A stretch of DNA of 64,000 nt, taken from contig NC_080710.1 in assembly GCF_019097595.1 (NCBI RefSeq), positions 23,561,780 through 23,625,779 of the forward strand. Direction: 5' to 3'. The DNA comes from Hemibagrus wyckioides (Eukaryota > Chordata > Actinopteri > Siluriformes > Bagridae). A program made the position numbers and the translations under genes. Shown in pieces: positions 14,701-25,246 of this stretch (positions are counted from its first letter, which is position 1; each line of letters starts with the position of its first letter). The notes beneath the pieces were generated by a model that was not told the DNA's origin, did not search any database, and was given only the letters and a program-made list of their open reading frames with translations.

Positions 14701-14951
14701 GGCTCTAATTACTCCTCCAGTTTGGTCGCGTTTCAAAACTTTTAATAAATAACAGTACGCAGTTTGAATATGCTAATGTCCATGGCCTGGTGCTCTCTGA
14801 TCTTCACTGACATACTGTGGTGTTTGGTTCTGAAATATGTTATTGTGCTTCAATTTATAGCATCTGGATCACAATTACAGGTGTGCAGAAAAGACCACTC
14901 GTGCGTGATCAGTTCCGAATGAAAGCGGAGAGCTTGGAGCTCAAAGAACAG

Positions 14952-14952
<1 letters not shown>

Positions 14953-15010
<58 letters not shown>

Positions 15011-15026
15011 TATATATATATATATG
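14953..15026. repeat. (TA)n microsatellite
   Basis: A TA run of about 28 units to 15008, then a single-base interruption and a second shorter TA run. Confidence 0.9.
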
Positions 15027-15289
15027 CATCGATCAAGATGACGAAAGGAGCCGAAGCCTAATGCTTACTTTCTATGAGGCATTTACGAATTGTAGTGATA
15101 CACTAATTGATCCATTATACAGTTGTCTAAATTGTCCACTGTATTGTTCAGACCTATCACAGCCTCTTATACATTTCAGGCAACCTGTTCTGCTATGTAT
15201 AGAATCCAATAACTACTGAGGCAAACAAAATAAATGTCTGTATAAGCCTTTTGTCTCACAATGATTGCTTCTATATATAATGCAGATTC

Positions 15290-15640
15290 GTAAGAACCCA
15301 TAATGGCCTCGGTAATTGAGCAATTATACATTCAGCTAATGAAAACAGTCCAGCAACAGAGAACCCATGGCGCATTGGCCATATTTAAAAGACCTCTGGG
15401 GACCAGAAGGTTTTTACTGTGCAGTGTGGTGACACACATCAACACCACAGATTTAATCTCCCTCCAGCTCACCATGACATTTAACATGCCCAAGACTGGC
15501 TTTTCATTTTCTTTTAAATTAGCCCCTCATAAAGCGCTAATTAGCGGCCAGGCCACTTACAATTGTTGCTCAGAATAAAGCGGAATGGAAATCAATTTAA
15601 ACCCATTTGAATGACCTAAAAAGCATCACGTTTGAACGGC
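15290..15640. promoter_or_regulatory. Candidate conserved non-coding element
   Basis: A repeat-free block with a perfect 12 bp palindrome, CGCTAATTAGCG, at 15535-15546, centred on a homeodomain-type TAATTA core, and other TAAT motifs. Regulatory function is inferred. Confidence 0.25.
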
Positions 15641-17359
15641 CTCTCAGTGTTATCTAGCACTAATGACTTGTTTGGGTGATCTTTGTTCAGCGTTCATTGG
15701 AATGACACACTCGAGATCTACTAGGCAACGTAAATGGGTTTGAGGAAAAACTGTCACCTGCTGTTATTATCGATCCACAAATCCCTTTTTAATAGCCGAA
15801 ATAATGGTTTATAAAATAGAATGATAAGTTTTAGACAAGCTGACCACTTTCCTGCTCTTCTGTATTTAAAAAGATGTCTTTTTGTATTAACTCAAGGGCA
15901 GCCTAAATGGTTGTAAAAGAATTTACTCCTTTCTTTTGAGAGAGGAAGAAGAAGAGGACATTTTCATTGACAGACTTTTGGCATATCTTTTATCTTATGA
16001 TGAAGAGTCTGGTCCCTCACAAGGTTTCTATCTCATGTCATCTCATGCAGTTTTTCCTTGGCATTTGTGCCATCACTGAGATCCAAATCCACATCCTGAA
16101 AGAAAATATTGTTAAAAGCTATATACAAAAAATAATTTAATGCATGTGAATACTAACATTGATATTCCACAGACTTTCAATTATGTGTAAATATTTCTGT
16201 AGATTTATAAACCCGCATCATTCCACTTTCTTTCCATCACGCTTTTCACTTTTCTTCCTATCAGCACTCTCAAGAACACATTCTTTTCCATCTTGACACT
16301 CACCTTAAAAATCATCAAACCAACTTTTTTCTGTCCTCTTGCAAGTTGGCAAGCCACTTTCAAGAGTTATTGAGTTAGTAAAGGAATGGGAGAAGAAATA
16401 ACAATCATAGAGACATTGAGTGGAAATGATTGGATAAGTGGGTGCTGTTTGCACGCGTCAAGTCTGATGTAAACCGAGTCTGTAGCAGGCTTCCAGAAAT
16501 CTGATCCCACAGGAAAAGGCAGCATGTGTGTTTTAACCAGTTGCTTCCTGAGTGATAGGGTTAGTGAGACACATTGCTCACATCCCCCCCCCTTTCCTCT
16601 TTCCTCTGTCGCTCTTTCTCTCCATCCATCTGTTGTGTGGTTTGGTGGTCAGACTGAGAGAGTGACAATGTTGCCTGTAAAAAAAGATCAACTGATAGAC
16701 GACTCAGAGCGGCTGTTTTAGAAAACCGAAATCGGTAATGTAAAGAGGTCACGGAAATCTGACTCCGCTGAGCCTTATGGAAAATCAGTTTTCTCGCAAT
16801 AGCAAGATGCCTGTTGGTTTTGATGAACGTATGGACAGAACAGACTCACAGAGCCTCCTCTGAAAACATAGGGGCGCACAAACATGCTGGGCCTCTTAAA
16901 ACTAACCAGCTGTTCACTGTTTTTACAGTTTTCTACTGTTCAACTGTTTATTCTAACAGAGAGGAAACTCGCACTGAGGTACAAGCAAGAGATTCCTACC
17001 CACTCCTACTGATCAATCTTGTAGTCATTATTGCCTGAGAAATTTTCTGACAAACTTGTTTTTCAGAATCTGTGACCTTGAACAGAACAGAGCAGTTACT
17101 AATGATGAATGGATGAAAACGGCAACCTGCACACTGTCATGTTAATGTTTGTGGCCTTTTATTGATCTGCAAGCTTCTGTGACCACCTGCTTTCACACAA
17201 TACAAACAGGAAAAAAGGCTTTTTTTTGTTGGGTCCTGTGAAATGCACACCTGTAGTAAAAAAATCCATCAACATCTGAATCATTTCCATAACGTTAACC
17301 TGAGCTCTTCATGCACTTTATTGTGAATTGATTTGATTTAATATTAAGTCATTTAAACT

Positions 17360-17362
<3 letters not shown>

Positions 17363-17397
<35 letters not shown>
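17363..17397 (+). repeat. (TC)n microsatellite serving as splice polypyrimidine tract
   Basis: A perfect TC run ends at the AG (17398-17399) of the acceptor for the 79 bp MAM exon, so no other polypyrimidine tract is available. Confidence 0.9.
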
Positions 17398-17398
<1 letters not shown>

Positions 17399-17399
17399 G

Positions 17400-17478
17400 C
17401 TCATATTTGAAGTTGTGACCTCAGGACAGCCCGGGTTGTTGGCTATTAAGGACATTTCACTCCAGGGACATCAGTGCA
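17400..17478 (+). CDS. ptprm: ptprm exon: end of MAM domain
   Basis: This 79 bp exon reads LIFEVVTSGQPGLLAIKDI followed by SLQGHQC, then one base of a split codon. It joins in frame to the previous exon (FYQ|LIFEV) and supplies the last strands and final cysteine of the MAM domain. The donor is a strong gtaagt. The acceptor AG follows directly on a (TC)n dinucleotide array, so the microsatellite is the polypyrimidine tract. It is too short to be found by ORF length; it was recognised from the expected continuation IFEV.TSG...LAI....L.GH.C. The position that is acidic in remembered mammalian PTPRM (LAIDEV) is lysine here (LAIKDI). Confidence 0.94.
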
Positions 17479-19239
17479 GTAAGTTCTCTCTCTGTCACTC
17501 TTTCATTCTAATGCACTCTGCATTTTGTTCCCAATTTGTACCTGCCAAATATCTGTATGTAATATATGCCAAAGTCTGAATATTACAAGAATGTACTATT
17601 CTTAAACATGCCAATTCAAACCTATCACTTTTTCTTGTGTTAATGAAATGAATTAGTTGGTAGGTCATGTGATGCTTTTTCACATGGCATTGTGTTGAGG
17701 CTTGATATCCAGCACCATTCCCTGGTGATGGACTAATTAAGTAACTGTAAAAGTAAACATCCATTGGATTCATCAGACACTGTTTTTTTTTTTTTAGTAT
17801 GAGCTATTTCACATTAATGTGTTCAGCACAAAAAAAGGTTTTTTTTCAGTGGTGGGCAGAGATCTATACAGCAGCTGTGCAAATCATTTTGGAAAATGAA
17901 TAAAAGACACTTTTACTGTGGCTAAAACTCAAAAACACTACACATATTATACAAGGCTGTTATGTCATATCTTATGTAGTGAGCATATGTAGTGAAGAAG
18001 GAGCTAGCTGAGATTGAGCCAAACTTGACAGCAGTGGATTTTGTTATCGGATAACGGATAGGACAAGATCTGTTAAATCAAGAAAATATTACATTTGGTA
18101 AATGTATACAAATAAAACTGATGTTATGAGAAATTGTAACGTTGCCTTTTTCAATGCACCAAAAAGACACTGAAAAAAAGAGAAAGAAAATAATCACTGC
18201 ACTAGTCCTAGTGTGTTTTATTCTAAAAATGGCAGCTGAATGATGGCTTTGTTTATGCCATCAGTGTTCTGCACTATTTACGGCTCCGCCCGCATTCCCC
18301 TGTATGGTACGCATGCTTCCCTGGAGACTGGGCATGGGCACTTTGTTATGAGACCGGTCACTTGACAGAAGAAATAATGACAATAAGTGGTATAAGGGAT
18401 TTGTTTTGGTAATATGCTTTGACACATCACTCTGGACACCACACATGACTAATTTATTATTAACATGAAACTAGCTTGCCAGGGCCAATTGTAGACTAAT
18501 TATATGTACGCTTTGACTGACTAAAGACACAAAACACCAAATTTGTGTTTTTCTCTGATCCTAAGCTTTCATAAAATCAGATTTCCATAAAACAGAGCTG
18601 CGGAAATGAGAAAGGACAGACGCATTAACTTTATAATTTCCATTTCATTTGGCTTGTCATTCAGGATTAACTCTGATCGCGTGGCCTGATATCTGTTATG
18701 ATATCTGTCAAGATGAGATAATGCATTCCTTTCTCGCACATGCTGTTTAATTTATAATAATATTTAGGCAACATGGCTGTGTTGTTAGTGGTCATGTGTA
18801 AGAAGTTCCTCACCGTATTATTTCACCTTGAAGCTTTACTCACTGTCAAGCTCAGGCTTGAAAACGAGAAGAGCGATGCCTATAAAGCTTTTTTGAGCTG
18901 CTTGGTGTCTCTTTGCAACCGCTCTTCACTCCATCTCAGCTTTCACCTTCTGTCTTCCACCTGCTAATCCACTTCTCTCTCGCAGCGTTTGACTTTTCAC
19001 CCCTTCATCTTCTGCTCTCATGCTGTGTCGGTCCTTCGCTTATTCCATCAGTCATTCCATAATTCCTTCAGCTTCCTATCAGATCTCTGCCTCCTGATAT
19101 TTTCCACATTACTTATAACTCTCACTGTTTTTTTTGTATCTCCAGTTCATTGCATTTTCCTTTTTGATAGACTCTCACTTATACACTAAAGTATAAAGTG
19201 TCTACTTGAAGTATCTGCTTTTTTATCATTTTATCTTCC

Positions 19240-19374
19240 ATTTTATCTCATTTCATACAGATGAGCAGTTGATGGTTAAGAGCCTTGTTTAAGGGCCCAG
19301 CAGTGGCGGCTTGGTGGTCCTGGGATTAAAACTCACAAGCTACCCATCAGTAGCCCAACACCTTAACCACTAAT
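19240..19374 (-). mobile_element. tRNA-type SINE, family A (reverse)
   Basis: Read on the minus strand it ends at the left with the tail. The + strand shows gttaagagccttgtttaagg, cccagcagtggcggcttggt and ccttaaccactaa, the reverse of the box A region seen at 3159-3169. The box B-like segment is gggattaaaactc. The extreme tail (tcgctctggataagg) is lost or diverged. Confidence 0.65.
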
Positions 19375-20417
19375 TACAAATTTACCACATCCTCTGTAAA
19401 CAATTGAATAATTCCAGTATAATAGATCAAAAATATCTAACAAATAAAAACAGAAAAAACAATAATAAAATGATAAAAACACATTAACATGCTAAACATG
19501 CAAATCCACAACTTGAACACATCAGTGAAATTTATTTCACTGATTTTCTATTGTGACTTTGTTTGCTATTGTATCTTGTACAGGTCACCATACATGACTG
19601 TACCAAAAAGGTTAAATATGATGTCAATATCAGTGCAATAAACATGATTAGTTTTTATTCAATGCCGCTACAATGCATTGAAACACTTACACTTCTCCTC
19701 ACGTGTTTCTATTAAGTTTTCTTCGGTCCTTTTCCACAATGCTAATGAAGTGCTAACATGATAATATATTGCCATGTAGCTGACAACATTGTACGTGATA
19801 TAAATCCTGACTTAGGCAGTCAAACATTCGTGAAATAAATGGTAACCAGATGCTCAGCGGCTTCCAGTGTTAAGAACATCGCACGTAACCAAACTTCTGC
19901 TAATCACTGACCAGATTTTCTGTCAATTTCCGACAGTGAGAAATGAGTAACAAATGCTTCACTTCTATTTTAATAATCAGTGTGTCTTTATTTAATTTTC
20001 GTGAAAGAATGTTTTCTTTTTCTTTTCCATGAAAAATAATTAAGTGAAAAGTGATCTGCTGGTTTCCTTTTTAAATGGTTATGAAATTAAATTTGTATTG
20101 AACTGAAGTTAAATCTTTTCAACAACATTAGTGCAACTTTGTTTTATTTTTCTAAATGCCCCTTGACAAGTTTTAATCTTATAACAACTGGCTTACATGA
20201 TCCAAATGTTTTTCCTTAACACCAATTTAGCACGTTTTGAATTCTAGCTGAAAGTAAAAGTAGCTGCTGGTCATTACTAAGGGTCACACAGTCTGTCCAC
20301 GTCAAACGAGATATGAATGAAGAGAAAGAGAAACAGCAAGCCAGAGGTCTGAAGCCTGCTTTAATTGCCTTCTGTGTGCTAAGTACAAGTCAATTCTCCG
20401 GTGTTGCACTCAAGGCT

Positions 20418-20443
20418 ACACACACACACACACACACACACAC
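20418..20443. repeat. (CA)n microsatellite
   Basis: A perfect CA run within the MAM-Ig intron. Confidence 0.9.
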
Positions 20444-21793
20444 AAGCTTAATTCAATTAATATGGACTTTCATCCTTACCTGTGTTCTTTGTCATGTTTA
20501 TATATAACTTTCTATCATGTATTCACATCAACCCAGATTCCATTTTAATATTTTTTCCTTTGTTGTCAGAACATATAATAACATTAAACTATAATCAGCC
20601 TTTCATGAGGATATTTGGTGAGCTCACTGCCCATGGTGTGGTCTTAAGAGTGGGGGAAAAAAATCATCTGAAGCCCAAAGCCATCATCAGAAGCCTGCCT
20701 CTTTTTATTTCCCAGTGTATATTAATGCTGTGTCTGTAAAACCTTCCTCACTTGCCTTGAACCTGAGCTGAAGGGAACAGGCTGCATTCACTGGCTGGAA
20801 TAAATACCAGGAATGCTGCATGGTCTCATTGCCTCTCAGCAGAGTATCCTAATTGAAAACTTTGACACTTCTGACCTGGAAGAATAAACATCCGAGTCTT
20901 TACAGTTTTGCCTTGAGGGGTATATAAGACAGGGAGCACAGGCCATGGTTGAGTTAGAATTATTTCATGTTTTACTGGGTTTATTTAAGATGTTAAAGGA
21001 ATACTAGTGCATCTGTTGGGTATGAGCGATAACATCGGACAATGATTTCAACATTTCATATTTCTTTATTTCTAATAGTTTGTGATTTCTTAAGTCGAAT
21101 GTGTTTGAAACTTAAGCTCTGTATAAATATAACTACGAACTGCCAGAGGGAAATGTCCGTCACTGTGCATTACTGATGTTGTAAATGTAACTCAGTACAC
21201 TTGGAGTACACTTTTTCATTATTTCTGTTCTTTTTCTGAAAATTTCTTAAACTGTATTTGTGTAAATCACCTAAAATTGTCTTTTAATATGATGCTTCAG
21301 TTCTTAAAAGTTGATTAAAACTAAAAATACTTTCTGTTTAAACAATTAAAATGTTAAACCGTTTTTGTCAGACGTTTGCTCACGTCTGTTTAAGGGATTT
21401 AAGGGTTTAAGAAAAGTCAACAACTGCCCTTAGACATGCATTATAAATGAATTAGGTTTTTTTTTCTTAAAAAAAAGAAATATTAATGTGATATGAAATT
21501 CTTCTCCATGGTATACATGTCTTTACATAAAATGCTGATGGATATAATATAATAACTTTTAATCCACTGAAATTGAGGATTATATATGTTATGATTCCTG
21601 TATAAGTAACACAATATAAATATAAGAATTTATTAATTCAGATCTATTTGTGGCTGGAGTAAGAAGAGGAAATAACACAAACTGCTGCTCATCCCCTGCT
21701 CTCATTATCCAATAATCATGAAGTTCATAAGTAATGATAAAAATGTATGTAAATATAAATGGAGCCACTAAGATCTTTGTGTTTGTGTTGCAG

Positions 21794-21915
21794 TGAGTAC
21801 CCCACACTTCCTGCATATTAAAGGTGGCGAGGCTAATGCCAAACAAACGGCTAATTTCCACTGCACCATCAACGGCCAGCCCAAGGACCATATGAACTAC
21901 AAACTGTGGTTACAG
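21794..21915 (+). CDS. ptprm: ptprm exon: Ig-like domain, first half
   Basis: This 122 bp exon enters in phase 1 (a|tg gives Met) and reads STPHFLHIKGGEANAKQ..., then ANFHC and NYKLWLQ, ending in phase 0 before gtaaca. It encodes the A to C strands of the single Ig-like domain. It includes the first disulphide cysteine (FHC) and the core tryptophan (LWLQ). In human PTPRM the corresponding start, from memory, is TRTPHFLRIQ with a later FQC. In this subfamily the Ig domain joins MAM in the trans-homophilic adhesion interface. The open frame continuing to 22017 is intron read-through. The acceptor overlaps a donor-like GTGAGT (see findings). Confidence 0.95.
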
Positions 21916-22170
21916 GTAACACTGTCTGCCTGCTGTCTTTTATTTAAATTTTTATTTTATTTTCCAAACTTCCCGGTTATTAATGTCGTACTCGGCTTTT
22001 TGCAACAGCGAAGATGAAACACAGTCGATCAGAGAGATGCGTCTCGTGACATTAATGAAGAAATATTTCCGAGGAATAAATGTCCCCATCTGCCCACAGC
22101 ATGCGGATGTGCAGGCACAAGAACACACAGTTGTGTGTTAGTGGATGTTGAAGTGCATGCGAGTGTGTGT

Positions 22171-22211
<41 letters not shown>

Positions 22212-22837
22212 CAGCTGTAGGGAATCAGTGCAAATGAGTGCGTGCCCAGAGAAGAATAAACAGATCTCTCTCTCTTTCTCTCTGAGAATCCACCATTCCA
22301 CTATATAAACAGAGTAGGAGTACAGAAATAAGTACACACACACACAGATGTACAGAGCTCTTAGTTTGGCTGAACAGTCTGATATTGAAACTCACTTTAG
22401 ATTAGAGTTTGCGAGGATGTATCCAGTCCATTGAGTCAGTTTGGCTGGAACTGCTTTTCTCTCTAAAGTTTTATACACCATAAAGTTCCTGCTCTATGAG
22501 TAGTCCAAGGCTGTGTGTGCTTCTTTCCCAGGAGATCAGCAGCTGCCTGCCTGCTTTTTGCTTCATTCACTGATAAACACTCCTGAGGAATGTCCAGACC
22601 TCGTGATCAGACATCAAAAGCATGCCTCAAACTATTCTCTAAATTATCCCTCAGGGATGCTGAGCTCCTCGAACTGCCTAAATTATTCATATTCATGTTT
22701 TCCATTTTGGCTAATTTTACAGCAGCCTTGCACTCCGTCCCACATCCCAGGTCACAGGAATGTTTTCTAACAGGCAGGAATGTGTTTGTTTACTGTACTA
22801 TTACAGGAATATCTGAAATTCCTCTTATTCTTCTCAG
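21916..22837 (+). other. ptprm intron inside Ig domain (phase 0)
   Basis: A 922 bp intron, gtaaca...ctcag. It contains a (TG)n array at 22166-22210 and a short CT-rich run near 22265. Nothing else recognised. Confidence 0.85.
22166..22210. repeat. (TG)n microsatellite
   Basis: A TG run with one GGTGTG interruption at its start, in the intron that splits the Ig domain. Confidence 0.9.
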
Positions 22838-23012
22838 GGTATTGGAGGCCGAGAGGCTCCGATGAAGGACACCAAGCCGGTGAACCTCAGGCGCTACATG
22901 GCAACATTCGATGTGGTGAACACCACCAAGGGGGATTCAGGTCGTTACCGCTGCATCGTCCAATCAGACAAGGGAGTGGGCGTGTCCAGCTATGCTGAAC
23001 TCATTGTGAAGC
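22838..23012 (+). CDS. ptprm: ptprm exon: Ig-like domain, second half
   Basis: This 175 bp exon enters in phase 0 (GIGGREAPMKDTKPVN...) and ends one base into a codon before gtaagt. It carries RRYMATFDVVNTT, the typical Ig F-strand DSGRYRC with the second disulphide cysteine, and GVGVSSYAELIVK at the end of the domain. The sequon NTT is conserved in remembered PTPRM (VVNTTKRDAG). The terminal c joins aa of the next exon to give Gln, where I recall Glu in mammals (KEPPVPIAPP). It is separated from the first Ig exon by only 922 bp and shares the 1-0-1 phase pattern, so the whole Ig domain is a symmetrical phase 1 cassette. Confidence 0.96.
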
Positions 23013-23155
23013 GTAAGTGTTAAATGTCATAAACCTTACCATAAACCTTACTTGGATTTCAATTAATCACCAAAAATCAAGGTCTTTTGGTTGGAAGAGC
23101 ATCAGTAAGCTCATTTAACTTTCATTCATTTTCTGAGCCAACTGTTCAGCCCTTA

Positions 23156-23707
23156 AATATAATAGAATATAATAATAAAAGAATATAATAGAACAGAACA
23201 GAAAAGAGAAAGGAAGAAAAAATTAATACAACAGCAATATACAATGCAATGAAATTTAATAAAGCAGAATGAAATGAAATGAAATAAAATAGAATACAGT
23301 GGAATATTACAGCAGAATCGAGTAGCAGTTACAGAACTGGGCAGTGCAAAACAGTGAACTAGAAATAAAGGAACATAGAGTAGCATAGAGTGGAGTAAGA
23401 GAGATGGAGGTAGAATATAATAGAATGCAGTAATAGAATAGAATAGAGTAGCATAGAGCATATAAAGTATAAACCAATACAAAATGGATTGAGATAGAAT
23501 GGATTGAGATAGAATAAAACACAATACATTGGAGGAAAACAGCTAAATAGACAGAAAGTAGAACGAACAACAATAGAATAGAGTAACAGAATAGTGTGGA
23601 GTGGATTAGAATGGAGTAAATTATTTTATCAAAATAGTGAAATAGAATGAAATAGAATTCAACAATGTGATATAGAAGAGAACAGAATAGAAGAGAATAG
23701 AATAGTA
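23156..23707. repeat. Degenerate (GAATA)n-type array
   Basis: About 550 bp dominated by gaata/agaat/agtag words with very little C on the + strand. Motif edges drift and interruptions are frequent, so it is an old pentanucleotide array. Apparent reverse-strand proteins rich in S, F, Y and I come from this composition. Confidence 0.75.
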
Positions 23708-24624
23708 TTGTTGTCATTTTTGCAGTACAGTGAAAAGGTTTGAATGCACATCAAAATAAATAGAAATCTAAACAGCACTGTCAGCGTCATTAAGCCTGTA
23801 TAGAATTCATATATATCTGCAGTTAGTCATGGTGATTTTGATGAGAAATGTTACTGCTGTATATTTACTGAGGAAAGTGTTTTGCTCAGTGAATCCAGTG
23901 GTGTAATGAAATTTTGATGTTTAGAATAAAATGAGAGTTCAGTCTTTCTGTGTGGGAGAGAACAAGCTACAGCCAACAGGCCAACTCTCTCTGTGTGTGT
24001 TTGTGTGTGTGTGTGGTCATTTCTCAAACACACGACCCCAGATCGGCTGTCTCTGGTTCTGACAGAGAAAAGAGCGCTACATTTAAACACTTTTCCATCT
24101 GAGCCCGAATATCATTACAGTTTAAATCATAGAACAGCAGGAAACACCCTTCTTCCCCTGTGGTACCGTATTTTGTTAAACAGCGAAGTGTGTGGCCGAA
24201 GACAAACTCCTTATTTTTCATTTCTCCCAGCCACTTTTCCAGTGTGCTTGCCATAGGCTGCTCTCTTGTGTCTTTCTGGGTCTCATGGCCTTAAAGTAGC
24301 TCTGAACTGAAAAATGGGATTTTTGTTTGGCTTTAAATTTGTTAAGACGGCGCAAGAGTCACATTTTATGTTCAGAGACTTTCGGTGTCTGGAAATAATT
24401 CAGGAAGTGTTTCATTTAGTCGCTCTCAGTAAGCTAGCCATGGTAAATTGAAATATTTTGACAGATTTGGTAACTGCTAAAAAATATTTAAGAATATAAC
24501 AGTGAATCAAGTCACAGACACTGAAATCCCACTCATGTTCAATTCTTAGCAGTTAGTTTGCTGATTGGCTACATTAGCTGATGCTAGTACTATATTCCTA
24601 GATCCTGGTATTTTTAATGAGAGT

Positions 24625-24840
24625 AAAAGTACCACCCTGTTTAATTCACGCAATCTGATTGGACAGAAGGTGGTGATTAATTTTCAATAAGAGACGTTCA
24701 GGCGGCAGCGCTGGCTGTAATTCAGATCATTATACTAATGTGCTTATTCTAATGATCCGTTGTTGCTATAGTGACGGCGAATTGTATGGCTGATATTAAA
24801 TGTGTTGTTAATCATGATATTTAACAAAAAACTTTAGCAC
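24625..24840. repeat. Possible degenerate DNA-transposon segment
   Basis: Segments ctgattggacagaaggtggt, gattaattttcaataagag and ttgctatagtgacggcgaat resemble dispersed non-autonomous repeats remembered from fish genomes. Terminal inverted repeats are not evident, so this is a weak call. Confidence 0.25.
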
Positions 24841-25215
24841 AACTTAGCGCTGGGTAAAATAATGTTTATTTAACAGTTAGGAAAGGACAGCTGGATGTCA
24901 GAAAGTGTTGCATTAAAAAATGTGTTTAGCCTTATCAGAAACAGCAAGAATGCATTATAAATGTTTCCCAACATGAAATACAATTATGAAATGTGATGTT
25001 TTGTTCTTTAATCAATGTAATCATTGACAAATTTCTGCGGGATAAGGTGAATAAAACACTTTGGATTTTCTAGGAAAAACATTTTGGTTTTATAGGAAAA
25101 GAATCAACTTTGGGCTGGTAAACAAATTTTTGATTATTTTCTCATCATGTTCTGCACCGTTGTTTTATTCTACTTAACAGCATGCGTGTGAGTGGGTGTC
25201 TCAGTGCAAAATACA

Positions 25216-25246
<31 letters not shown>

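Larger units (their letters stand above)
11736..17399 (+). other. ptprm intron within MAM domain (phase 0)
   Basis: A 5.66 kb intron, gtgaga...tctag. Contents: a (TA)n array (14953-15026), a repeat-free AT-rich block with a TAATTA palindrome (about 15290-15640), and the (TC)n tract at its 3' end. No other gene seen. Confidence 0.85.
17479..21793 (+). other. ptprm intron between MAM and Ig (phase 1)
   Basis: A 4.3 kb intron, gtaagt...tgcag. It contains a reverse-oriented SINE (19240-19374) and a (CA)n array (20418-20443). The rest is AT-rich DNA in which I see nothing else. Confidence 0.85.

Noticed and set aside
23153..23717. Two overlapping minus-strand frames rich in S, F, Y, I
   Set aside because: Products of the GAATA array composition.
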